A DNA stretch of 13,949 nucleotides from CAZWKX01 sp964614095. GTDB lineage: Bacteria > Actinomycetota > Acidimicrobiia > Spongiisociales > UBA11373. A program made the translations under genes and the position numbers. The stretch spans positions 1 through 13,949 of the forward strand of contig CAZTJO010000041.1 in NCBI GenBank assembly GCA_964614095.1. Direction: 5' to 3'. Of the stretch, positions 1-6,584 are shown piece after piece (positions within the stretch are counted from its first letter, which is position 1; every line of letters begins with the position of its first letter). Under the pieces are notes generated by a model. The model was given only the letters and a program-made list of their open reading frames with translations, had not been told where the DNA came from and made no database searches.

Positions 1-3
1 GGG

Positions 4-141
4 TTAGCTACAGCCAGCTACTCCGAATGTGTCGATCTGGCCGGTAACCGATGTGAAGACAGTGTCGCAACTGCCTTCCGTCAATTCGAGAACCGTGCCG
101 AGGACGACCAAAGCCGGAGCTTCGTACATTGCGGACGCCAT
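4..141 (-). CDS. Lasso-type RiPP precursor peptide (keywimysin-like leader)
   Basis: This encodes a 45-aa peptide. Residues 6-23 fit the actinobacterial lasso leader pattern YxxPxLxxxGxVxxxTxG exactly: Y6, P9, L11, G15, T21, G23. T21 is the usual Thr at leader position -2, so cleavage after E22 would release a 23-residue core starting GSCDTV and ending GVAGCS. The leader should be bound by the PqqD-like protein and cut by the B2 protease encoded nearby. The start at 141 is chosen for a strong ribosome binding site, the purine run AAGGAGGAGGGG at 147-158 on the minus strand; Met5 (129) is the alternative. The core is odd. Its acidic residues are at core positions 4 and 15, not 7-9 as a normal macrolactam ring needs, and it has Cys at positions 3 and 22 that could form a disulfide. 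It may belong to the group with a lasso leader but an uncharacterised core. The leader assignment is strong; the product structure is unknown. Confidence 0.82.
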   Translation of the reverse strand: MASAMYEAPALVVLGTVLELTEGSCDTVFTSVTGQIDTFGVAGCS

Positions 142-210
142 TGACGCCCCTCCTCCTTGTGTTCCTCCTCCGCCGGCCCACCAATGGTGCTCCGGCGGCT
201 CCTGACACGG

Positions 211-240
211 AGTGTAGTCGCCTCCCCGCCAACGTGTCAC
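211..240 (-). promoter_or_regulatory. Candidate promoter of the precursor gene, overlapping a small palindrome
   Basis: On the minus strand, GTGACA (235-240) and TACACT (211-216) are spaced 18 nt apart and resemble -35 and -10 boxes, about 70 nt upstream of the precursor start. A perfect palindrome GTCAC-A-GTGAC at 236-246 overlaps the -35 box and could be an operator. A separate promoter would let the precursor be made in excess over the B2 protease gene upstream. This rests on motif matching only. Confidence 0.35.
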
Positions 241-374
241 AGTGACCCTGCCCCTCCGCGCGGCCACGGGCAGTGGTGACGGGCAGGAAGCCGTTCCCGG
301 CACATCTCCAGTCGATCAGAATCGAATCAGAGGACGGCCCCGCGCCGCCGTCGCTGCATCAATCGCCATAGAGG

Positions 375-845
375 TCAGTCGAAATGGGACCGCGGCGAGA
401 GCATCGGCCTCGGGAAAGGCTGATAAACCTCGCCAACGTCGCCACTGTCGTTGACCACTTGGCCCTTGTACTCCAGCCACGCGTGGAAGCGCAGAACACC
501 GTCCTCCTTGCGGCAGCCAAACCGCATTTCGGTGTCAATCCCCTTGCGCTGCAACAAATACGACAGCACCACCGACCTCTGCAAGCAGTCCGGGCGCCAG
601 ACACCGCGCCTGCCGGCGGCCCTGACCCACCCGGCGTCGGCGCGGGCCTCCCGGATCGCATCGGCGGGTTTCTCGACAAACCGTTTCCGCGCCCGCCGGA
701 CCCGACGCTCCAGGAACCCCTCGACCCGTTCCAGGCCCCACACCCGCAAGCCCACCGACACCAACGGGATGGCCACCAGCGCACGCAGCAGCGTCCGTTT
801 TTCCTTTCCCGAAAGCGCGAAGAATTTCTTAAATCCCTTAAGCAT
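375..845 (-). CDS. Lasso peptide leader protease, B2 (transglutaminase-like)
   Basis: This 156-aa protein matches the lasso B2 / Transglut_core3 family. The likely papain-like catalytic triad is visible: Cys87 in DCLQRS, His121 in FHAWLEYKG, and Asp133 in VVNDSGDV. The C-terminal VYQPF is also typical of the family. Its length is normal for a stand-alone B2, with B1 encoded separately. B2 cuts the leader from the precursor when B1 presents it, normally just before cyclisation. The N-terminal 60 residues are basic with a hydrophobic stretch around residues 20-38, as often seen before the catalytic domain. The start is the ATG at 845; a GTG one codon upstream (848) is equally possible, and the ribosome binding site is weak. 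It lies 233 nt upstream of the precursor on the same strand and diverges from the exporter genes. Confidence 0.85.
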   Translation of the reverse strand: MLKGFKKFFALSGKEKRTLLRALVAIPLVSVGLRVWGLERVEGFLERRVRRARKRFVEKPADAIREARADAGWVRAAGRRGVWRPDCLQRSVVLSYLLQRKGIDTEMRFGCRKEDGVLRFHAWLEYKGQVVNDSGDVGEVYQPFPRPMLSPRSHFD

Positions 846-962
846 CACTGCCTGTGTTCCGTGCGCTGTGGTTCGGCTATCGGCCGGCCCGCCGGTCCGG
901 TTGATCCCCGGCCTCGCCTGCCGACGCCGCGGGGTCGTCGCATTCTGGCAGTTCTCCCCGCC

Positions 963-981
963 GGCAGGGGGCGGTCCTGCC
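963..981. repeat. Inverted repeat in the divergent RiPP control region
   Basis: A perfect 6-bp inverted repeat, GGCAGG and CCTGCC separated by 7 nt, sits near the middle of the 236-bp gap between the divergent B2 and ABC transporter genes. It could be a regulator site serving both directions or a short hairpin. The gap is very GC-rich and no convincing -35/-10 pair was found in it. A chance repeat cannot be excluded. Confidence 0.25.
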
Positions 982-1084
982 CTCTTGTGCCCGCCGCAGG
1001 GGAATGACTCGCCGGAGCGGCCGGTAGGCTCCCGGAAAAGATTCAGACGCGCCTGCGGGTGCCGAAGGGGTATCTAGCCAAACG

Positions 1085-1858
1085 ATGCTTCACGTCGACC
1101 ACGTCACCAAGGTGTACAAGCCGCCGCCGCCGCTGCTGCGGCCGTTTGTGCGCACCGCCGTCAAAGAGCCGGTGCCTGCGCTCAAAGACGTCTCGTTCCA
1201 GGTCGAGCGAGGCAACATCGTCGGCCTGGTCGGCCCCAATGGAGCCGGAAAGACCACGATCATCCGCGTCATCACCACCCTGCTGACGGCCACCTCGGGC
1301 ACGGTAACGCTGGACGATCTGCACGTCGACCGGGACGGGTACGAGTTCCGCAGGCGCATCGGCCTAGTGCTCTCCGAAGACCGCGGCCTCTACTGGCGCC
1401 TCACCGGACGCCAGAACCTCGACTTTTTTGGAGTGATGGCCGGCCTGAGCCGGGCCGCCGCAAAACGCCGCACCACCGAACTGATGGAAGAGGTCGGCCT
1501 GGCCGGCAGGGACAAGCTGGTTTTCGGCTATTCGGCCGGCATGCGCACCCGCCTGAGCCTGGCGCGGGCCCTTCTGATCGATCCACCCCTGCTGGTGCTG
1601 GATGAGCCCACCCGCAGCCTCGACCCGGTGGCTACCCGCGAAGTTGGCGACATGCTGCGCGGGCTGGCGGCAAGAGGGCACGCCGTATTGCTCTCCAGCC
1701 ACCGGCTTGACGAGGTGGCCGACGTGTGCACCAAGGTGGTGGCTCTTGTCGGTGGCGCCGTCCGCTTCGAGGGAACCGCCGCCGAACTGGCCGCCGATCA
1801 GGCGGGACCGACGGAGGCGTTAGTCCGGCTTCTGACCCAGGAACCCAAAACCGCATGA
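1085..1858 (+). CDS. ABC transporter ATP-binding protein (RiPP exporter)
   Basis: This 257-aa protein is a single nucleotide-binding domain. It shows Walker A GPNGAGKTT (50-58), a signature loop YSAGMRTR starting at 149 in place of LSGGQ, Walker B LLVLDEP (169-175), D-loop SLDP (178-181) and the H-loop His206. The usual Q-loop glutamine is absent: the segment reads GLVLSEDRGLYWRLTGRQNL (93-112), a variant known in some ABC-2 exporter ATPases. It is the energising subunit for the permease encoded immediately downstream, with which it overlaps by 4 nt (ATGA). Its place between the lasso B2 and B1 genes suggests export of, and self-immunity to, the mature peptide. The purine-rich AAGGGG (1065-1070) is rather far (14 nt) from the ATG. 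Identity as an ABC ATPase is certain; the substrate is inferred from context. Confidence 0.93.
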   Translation: MLHVDHVTKVYKPPPPLLRPFVRTAVKEPVPALKDVSFQVERGNIVGLVGPNGAGKTTIIRVITTLLTATSGTVTLDDLHVDRDGYEFRRRIGLVLSEDRGLYWRLTGRQNLDFFGVMAGLSRAAAKRRTTELMEEVGLAGRDKLVFGYSAGMRTRLSLARALLIDPPLLVLDEPTRSLDPVATREVGDMLRGLAARGHAVLLSSHRLDEVADVCTKVVALVGGAVRFEGTAAELAADQAGPTEALVRLLTQEPKTA

Positions 1859-2691
1859 TCGCCCAGACGACGCCGCCCCCCACCGCCTCGATCTTCGGAC
1901 GTATCGGCGCCATCACCCGGCGCGACATGACCATCGAGAAGTCCTACCACTTCCGTCTCTTCCTCCAGTTCTTCAACGCCATCTTCACCGTGGCGACGTT
2001 CTTCTTCCTCTCCAAACTCGTCGGCAGCTCGGAGTATCTGCAGGAATATCGCGGCGGCTACTTCACCTTCGCCCTGGTCGGAGTTCTGGTCACTCAGTCG
2101 TCGTATCTGGGCCTGCGCACTTTCAGCGCGACCGTCACCCGGGAGCAGGACGCCGGGACCCTCGAAGTGCTGCTCTCGACGCCGACACGCCTGCCCACGC
2201 TGATGGCGGGCACCTTTGTGATCCCCGCCGCCTTCACCGCAATTGAGCTGGCGCTGTGGTTCTCCATCGCCGCGATCTTTTTCGACGTTCGGTTCCCCAT
2301 CACCGGATTGCTGATCGGCCTGCCCCTCCTGATCCTCACCCTGCTGGTGTTCTGTTCGATCGGGATCTTCTCTGCGGCGTTCATCGTGCTCACCAAACGA
2401 GGCGAGCCTTTCACCCTGGTCGCCTCGCAGGCAACCACCTTCCTGGCCGGAGCCATGTTCCCGGTGGCCCTGCTGCCCGGCTACCTGCAGGTCATCGCCC
2501 ATATGGTTCCCGCCTACTACTCGCTCACCGGCCTGCGCTCCGTGCTCCTCGGCGGGGCCGGTTTCGTCTCCATCATCGACGAGATGCTGGTGCTGGCCGC
2601 CTTTGCCGCCGTGTTCCTGCCCCTGTCGCTGGTCGCGCTGCGCCGGGCCATCCGCTCTGCACGTGTCACCGGCACCCTGGCCAACTATTGA
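1855..2691 (+). CDS. ABC-2 type transporter permease (RiPP exporter)
   Basis: This 278-aa integral membrane protein has about six hydrophobic segments, preceded by a short cytoplasmic N-terminus (MIAQTTPPP). The segment TREQDAGTLEVLLSTPTRLP is the characteristic cytoplasmic coupling helix of ABC-2 permeases (EREsGTLExLLsTP type). A later stretch with GAMFPVALLPGYLQVIAHMVPAYY also fits the family. The start is the ATG at 1855, whose last two bases overlap the ATPase stop (ATGA), giving translational coupling. With the upstream ATPase it should form a half-size exporter that dimerises in the cytoplasmic membrane. The likely cargo is the locus RiPP. Confidence 0.92.
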   Translation: MIAQTTPPPTASIFGRIGAITRRDMTIEKSYHFRLFLQFFNAIFTVATFFFLSKLVGSSEYLQEYRGGYFTFALVGVLVTQSSYLGLRTFSATVTREQDAGTLEVLLSTPTRLPTLMAGTFVIPAAFTAIELALWFSIAAIFFDVRFPITGLLIGLPLLILTLLVFCSIGIFSAAFIVLTKRGEPFTLVASQATTFLAGAMFPVALLPGYLQVIAHMVPAYYSLTGLRSVLLGGAGFVSIIDEMLVLAAFAAVFLPLSLVALRRAIRSARVTGTLANY

Positions 2692-2766
2692 CCTCCCGTA
2701 TCGATGTGCTCTGGTACACCTAAAATGACCTGACGGTCCCAAGAACCATCCAGAAGGGACGCCGAC

Positions 2767-3072
2767 GTGACAGATTCCAGCGACAGCCAAGACGACGAGC
2801 AGGTCTACCGGCTGCGTGCCGAGGCCCTCGATTGGCTCGAGGCCGACGAGGAGGTAATCGCCCTCGACGGCGCCCAATCCCAGTACCTGGCCACCAACCC
2901 ATCCGGTGCACTGCTGTGGCGGGAGCTGGGCAAGGGCGTCACCAAGGCCCAGCTCGCCAAGGCGCTGGTCGATGCCTACGAGATCCCGTTGGATCGTGCC
3001 GAAGCCGATGCCGCCGCCTTCCTCGAGGCCATGGCGGCACAGAATCTGCTGGCCGAAGAGGCCGGCGAGTAG
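2767..3072 (+). CDS. PqqD-like RiPP recognition element protein (lasso B1)
   Basis: This 101-aa acidic protein has the PqqD-like fold signature. The central part reads EEVIALDGAQSQYLATNPSG followed by ALLWREL and a helical C-terminal half. This is the winged-helix leader-binding module (RRE), called B1 in lasso clusters with split B proteins. It would bind the YxxP leader of the 4-141 precursor and hand it to B2. The start is the GTG at 2767, preceded by AGAAGGGA at about 7 nt. The N-terminal 11 residues are very acidic and polar. It follows the permease by 75 nt, a gap containing a TAAAAT box (2721-2726) without a clear -35. It probably belongs to the exporter operon, although its partner B2 is on the opposite strand. 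Confidence 0.85.
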   Translation: MTDSSDSQDDEQVYRLRAEALDWLEADEEVIALDGAQSQYLATNPSGALLWRELGKGVTKAQLAKALVDAYEIPLDRAEADAAAFLEAMAAQNLLAEEAGE

Positions 3073-3109
3073 AGCTGGCCCCCTGGCCCGTTCTGAACTT
3101 GTTCAACGA

Positions 3110-3123
3110 CCGGCGGAGGCCGG
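3110..3123 (+). other. Small hairpin upstream of the nucleotidyltransferase gene
   Basis: CCGGC (3110-3114) and GCCGG (3119-3123) form a perfect 5-bp stem around a GGAG loop, 21 nt before the next start codon. It has no U-tract, so it is not a standard terminator. It could modulate expression of the downstream gene, but such short GC stems are common by chance in DNA this GC-rich. Confidence 0.2.
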
Positions 3124-3144
3124 CGCGGTAACCTGAGCGGCACG

Positions 3145-4275
3145 ATGCCGCGTCCGCATCCCGCCCTCATCGAACTTGCGGCCGGTCGTCCCCTGCCCCC
3201 AGTGGAAGATCACGCCGCGCTGCTCCAGTCCGCTGGGGAGCACCGGATGCGCGGCCTGCTGTGGAGCCGGCACCAAGCGGGCGACATGGAGCTGCCGCCC
3301 CGTCTGTCACAGAAGCTGGCGCGGCGGGAGCTGCTGGCCGAGGCCTGGAACAAGCAGCTATGGCAGACGCTGCTGGAGGTGCAGGGCCGTCTGGAGGCAA
3401 TCGGCGTCGAAACCGTGGCCGCCAAGGGCGTGGTGGCGGAGTCCCGCTGGTACGACCGGCTGGGGGAACGCCCTGCCGACGATGTCGACTTCATGCTCGC
3501 CCCCAAAGACCTACCGAGGTCGGCCGAGATCATCCGGCTGCTCGACCCCGACCACGAGATGGCCGACCTGTACGCCCGCCTGATGCAGCGGGAATGGATC
3601 CAGTCGGTCGATCTGCACGTCGACCCGGGCGTGTGGGTCGACATCCACACCGACATCATGAAGGTGGAGGTGACCACCCGGCAGCGCCAGACGGTGTGGG
3701 ACCGCTCCGTCCTGGTGCCCGCCCCGAACGGAGAGGGCCGGGTGCGGGCCCTCGACCCCGAGACCTCACTGATCCAGCTGCTGCTGCACCTGAACAAGGA
3801 CCGCTTCTCCCGCCTGCTCGGGTTTGTCGACGTGCTCCGCATCATCCAGCGTGAGAGCCTCGACTGGGACTTCATCGACAAATTCCTGAACGTCGAGGGT
3901 TTTGACACCCACGCCTACCTGGCGCTCGAGGTGGTGAAGCAGGAGTTGTCCGTCGACATCCCGGTGCCCCAGAGGCCAAAAGGATGGCGCTCCCGGGCGT
4001 GGCGGGCGCTGTGGCACCCCCGGGTGCGGTTGAACGGCGACATCGGGCTGAACCGCAGGCACCGGCGCCAGTTCTGGATGCCTTTTTTGGCCCGAGGCCG
4101 GGCCCGCGAAGCTTTTGGGCCCTGGCGGCGGCGTGCCATCCCGCCTATGGACCTCATGACTATCCACCACCCGGAAGGTAAAGGCTCCTACCTGCGCCGC
4201 CTGGTCTCCAGCCGTCGCCACAAAGCGCTGGACCGGCGGCGGACCATCAGGCGGCTGAAGCAGTCGGGCCGGTAG
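3145..4275 (+). CDS. Nucleotidyltransferase family protein (NTP_transf_5 type), RiPP locus
   Basis: This 376-aa protein resembles the uncharacterised nucleotidyltransferase family PF14907, which often accompanies PqqD-like and asparagine-synthetase-like genes in RiPP loci. The family signature is the AAKG motif (92-95), then WYDRLGERPADDVDFML with Arg109 and the metal-binding DVD (113-115). Helices and a basic C-terminus rich in Arg and Lys follow (from about residue 270). A nucleotidyltransferase would move a nucleotide monophosphate onto a hydroxyl or phosphate, so it could decorate the peptide, prime another modification, or give immunity. It follows the PqqD-like gene by 72 nt and is probably the last gene of the plus-strand operon. 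The ATG has only a weak ribosome binding site (GAGCGG). The family is fairly sure; the substrate is unknown. Confidence 0.8.
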   Translation: MPRPHPALIELAAGRPLPPVEDHAALLQSAGEHRMRGLLWSRHQAGDMELPPRLSQKLARRELLAEAWNKQLWQTLLEVQGRLEAIGVETVAAKGVVAESRWYDRLGERPADDVDFMLAPKDLPRSAEIIRLLDPDHEMADLYARLMQREWIQSVDLHVDPGVWVDIHTDIMKVEVTTRQRQTVWDRSVLVPAPNGEGRVRALDPETSLIQLLLHLNKDRFSRLLGFVDVLRIIQRESLDWDFIDKFLNVEGFDTHAYLALEVVKQELSVDIPVPQRPKGWRSRAWRALWHPRVRLNGDIGLNRRHRRQFWMPFLARGRAREAFGPWRRRAIPPMDLMTIHHPEGKGSYLRRLVSSRRHKALDRRRTIRRLKQSGR

Positions 4276-4510
4276 GTCCAGCCGCCGGCAGGTCGGCCGG
4301 TCAGCGCCGGATCCGTGCTATCGTCCCGCAGGCCGCACCGGGTGGAGGCTAGCGCAACGTCGCTTCCCCGGTGATCACACGGCTCAGTTCTCACCCGGTT
4401 GGACCGCCTCTTCGGCCGATTCTCGATCCCGCAGGCGATTGATGCCGCACGGTCGAGCGAGAGATCGGCACATACCCCTACCTTCCCCTACCGGGACCAG
4501 GAGTCCTCAC

Positions 4511-5998
4511 ATGTCAGACACGTTCGCCCACCTCGGGCTTCCCCATCCGCTCGTCCGTACCCTCACCAACAGCGGCATCGTCGAGCCTTTTCCCGTCCAA
4601 GCAGCCACCATCCCCGACGTCCTCGCCGGTAGGGATGTGTGCGGCATGGCCCCAACCGGGTCCGGAAAGACCCTCGCCTTCGGCCTCCCCCTGCTCGCCG
4701 GAATCGAAAGCGCGAGCCGGCATCGGCCCCGGGCGCTGATCCTGGCCCCCACCCGGGAGCTTGCCGAGCAGATCAAGGAGGAGCTGGCTCCCCTCGCCAA
4801 GGCAGTCGGGCACCATGTGCTCGCCGTGTACGGCGGCGTAGGCTACGGCCCGCAAAAGGGCGCGCTGCGCAAGGGTGTCGAGGTTCTGGTGGCCACCCCC
4901 GGACGGCTCGAAGACCTCATCGAGCAAGGCTCCGTGGACCTGAGCGAGGTCGACATCGCTGTGGTCGACGAAGCGGACCGTATGGCCGATATGGGATTCC
5001 TGCCTGCCGTGAGGCGAATCCTCGACCGCACGGCGCGGCGCCGGCAGACGCTGCTGTTCTCAGCCACGCTCGACGGCGATGTGGCAGTGCTGAGCCGTGA
5101 CTATCAGCGGGATCCCGTCCGGCACGAGACGGGCACCGTGGATTCGGAAACGATCGACGCCCGGCACCACTTCTGGCTGGTGCAGCACCAAGACCGTGTT
5201 CAGCACACGGCAGACCTGGTCCACGCGGTGGGCCGCTCCATCGTCTTCACCCGCACCCGCCACGGTGCCGACCGCCTCGCCAAGCAGCTCACCAAGCTGG
5301 GAGTCGGTGCGGTTGCCCTGCACGGTGGACGCTCCCAGAGCCAGCGGCACCGAGCCCTCCAGGCGTTTTCGTCGGGTGGTGCCGAGGCGCTGATCGCAAC
5401 CGATGTCGCCGCCAGGGGCATCCACGTCGAAGCGGTCGCATCCGTGATCCACTTCGATCTCCCCGGCGACTCCAAGGACTACCTCCATCGTTCGGGACGC
5501 ACCGCCCGAGCCGGCGCCGCCGGAATGGTCATCAGCCTCGTGACCGGCGACCAGCAGCCATCGGTCCGCCGCATGCAGCAGGATCTCGGCTTGCGAGCAC
5601 CGATTGAGGCACCTCGATTCGAAACTCTCCACCATGGTGGGCACCGCATCGGCGAGCCGCCGCCCGCACGGCGCGGCAAGAAGCTTTCACCCACGCGGCC
5701 GGCCGCACGTTCGCAACGGCAGCCGCGCCGTACCGCCAACGGCGGGCAAAGTGTCTACGTGTCAAACCTGCCCTGGGGAGCCACCGCCGATGACGTGCAG
5801 GCGCTGTTTGCACACTACGGCGAGGTTCACCAGACCAAGATCATCACCGACCGGCGAACCGGACGTTCCAAAGGGTTCGGCTTTGTCGACATGCCCCCGC
5901 CGGCCGCACAGACGGCCATCGAGGCGCTGCACGGCTCGACGCTGGGAGGCCGGGACCTCACGGTTTGTTTGGCCCGTCCGAGGCCAAGCCGGGGCTGA
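4511..5998 (+). CDS. DEAD-box RNA helicase with C-terminal RRM domain
   Basis: This 495-aa ATP-dependent RNA helicase carries all the core motifs: Q motif ending FPVQAA (27-32), motif I APTGSGKT (47-54), Ia PTRELAEQ, Ib TPGRLEDL, II DEAD (153-156), III SAT, IV SIVFTRTRHGADRL, V TDVAARGI and VI HRSGRTARAG. A basic linker then leads to an RNA recognition motif from about residue 414 to 489, with RNP2 VYVSNL and RNP1 KGFGFVDM. This RRM is of the RNP1-consensus type and is not the DbpA C-terminal domain. The protein would unwind structured RNA in translation, ribosome assembly or cold adaptation, with the RRM adding binding. The ATG at 4511 is chosen because AGGAG (4499-4503) lies 7 nt upstream. 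An in-frame ATG at 4439 has no such site. Confidence 0.93.
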   Translation: MSDTFAHLGLPHPLVRTLTNSGIVEPFPVQAATIPDVLAGRDVCGMAPTGSGKTLAFGLPLLAGIESASRHRPRALILAPTRELAEQIKEELAPLAKAVGHHVLAVYGGVGYGPQKGALRKGVEVLVATPGRLEDLIEQGSVDLSEVDIAVVDEADRMADMGFLPAVRRILDRTARRRQTLLFSATLDGDVAVLSRDYQRDPVRHETGTVDSETIDARHHFWLVQHQDRVQHTADLVHAVGRSIVFTRTRHGADRLAKQLTKLGVGAVALHGGRSQSQRHRALQAFSSGGAEALIATDVAARGIHVEAVASVIHFDLPGDSKDYLHRSGRTARAGAAGMVISLVTGDQQPSVRRMQQDLGLRAPIEAPRFETLHHGGHRIGEPPPARRGKKLSPTRPAARSQRQPRRTANGGQSVYVSNLPWGATADDVQALFAHYGEVHQTKIITDRRTGRSKGFGFVDMPPPAAQTAIEALHGSTLGGRDLTVCLARPRPSRG

Positions 5999-6024
5999 CC
6001 CTTCTATCTCACCTCAACAGTGTC

Positions 6025-6038
6025 GGGCCATCAGGCCC
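6025..6038 (+). other. Hairpin between the helicase gene and the small downstream gene
   Basis: GGGCC (6025-6029) and GGCCC (6034-6038) form a perfect 5-bp stem with an ATCA loop, just 5 nt before the AAAGGAG ribosome binding site of the 73-aa gene. It lacks a U-tract. In a helicase-containing transcript it could be a structure that tunes translation or protects the downstream message. Its function is not shown by the sequence. Confidence 0.25.
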
Positions 6039-6055
6039 AACCGAAAGGAGTGCCT

Positions 6056-6277
6056 ATGACGGCACCACAGACCTCACGTGCAGACGTGAACTGGAACCTC
6101 AATCACCTCCGGCGCGGTGTGACCTACCGAGCCAAGACCCAAGACGGCATCGTGATCGGCGACTACCTGGGTATGGAGACCGCCCACGGCGACCGGGCGA
6201 TTCTCCTCCGCCACGGCGCCGGGACCGAGTCGATCGAGCTTTGCCAGGTCATCTCGATGCAGCCGACCGCCGTGTGA
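6056..6277 (+). CDS. Small conserved-looking protein, possible beta-barrel, after the helicase
   Basis: This 73-aa protein is of no family I recognise. The start at 6056 is fixed by AAAGGAG at 6044-6050 with a 5-nt spacer; an in-frame ATG 36 nt upstream lacks a site. After a polar N-terminus, residues 18-70 show alternating hydrophobic strands with turns: RRGVTYRAKTQDGIVIGDYL, then METAHGDRAILLRH and TESIELCQVISM. This resembles a short all-beta, Sm- or SH3-like barrel. It begins 57 nt after the DEAD-box helicase stop and is probably co-transcribed with it, so a role in RNA handling is a reasonable guess. The strong ribosome binding site and strand-like pattern argue that it is a real gene. 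Confidence 0.65.
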   Translation: MTAPQTSRADVNWNLNHLRRGVTYRAKTQDGIVIGDYLGMETAHGDRAILLRHGAGTESIELCQVISMQPTAV

Positions 6278-6584
6278 CGGCACGGCCCGCCGCTTCAGGC
6301 GACAATCCGTGCGACTCGATCCGCAGACGAGCCTCCGATCGACCGGTGGGAAGCCCCGCTGCCAACGACCCCCTCCTCTTGGGTCATCCCGCTCCCGTCC
6401 TTCCCCGCGCACGCCAAACATTGCGTGCCGAGCCATGGTCGTTATGGTTGATGGAGAGGTGGCACCAGAAACCGGACACACGCCAGCGCTCCTACAAGGC
6501 GTTGAGTGCACGTCGAATAGGACAAACCGGCCGATTCCGGGGTGCCGCCGTTCGCCAAGATCCTCGTCCACAGGGGTGTGATCC
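6278..6584 (+). promoter_or_regulatory. Gene-free gap with a candidate promoter for the glycosyltransferase
   Basis: No gene is supported in this 307-nt gap. It contains TTGCGT (6421-6426) and TATGGT (6443-6448) separated by 16 nt, a plausible promoter about 135 nt upstream of the glycosyltransferase start. No clear terminator for the preceding helicase operon was found. Short open frames here lack ribosome binding sites and look like GC-rich noise. Confidence 0.35.

Noticed and set aside
142..303. N-terminal extension of the precursor frame to 303
   Set aside because: The extension is Gly/Arg/Pro-rich and unlike any leader. The strong ribosome binding site at 147-158 sets the start at 141.
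384..1077. Two long plus-strand open frames opposite the B2 gene (384-1007 and 451-1077)
   Set aside because: They are mirror frames of a GC-rich gene, Arg/Pro/Ser-rich and without family motifs or ribosome binding sites, while B2 on the other strand shows catalytic residues.
1798..2877. A 359-codon minus-strand open frame opposite the ABC permease
   Set aside because: It is Gly/Glu/Arg-rich without motifs and lies wholly antisense to the permease, whose membrane segments and coupling helix are clear.
4281..4300. Possible terminator after the nucleotidyltransferase gene (CCGGC/GCCGG stem at 4285-4300)
   Set aside because: The stem is only 5 bp with no T-tract, and similar GC stems occur by chance throughout the window.
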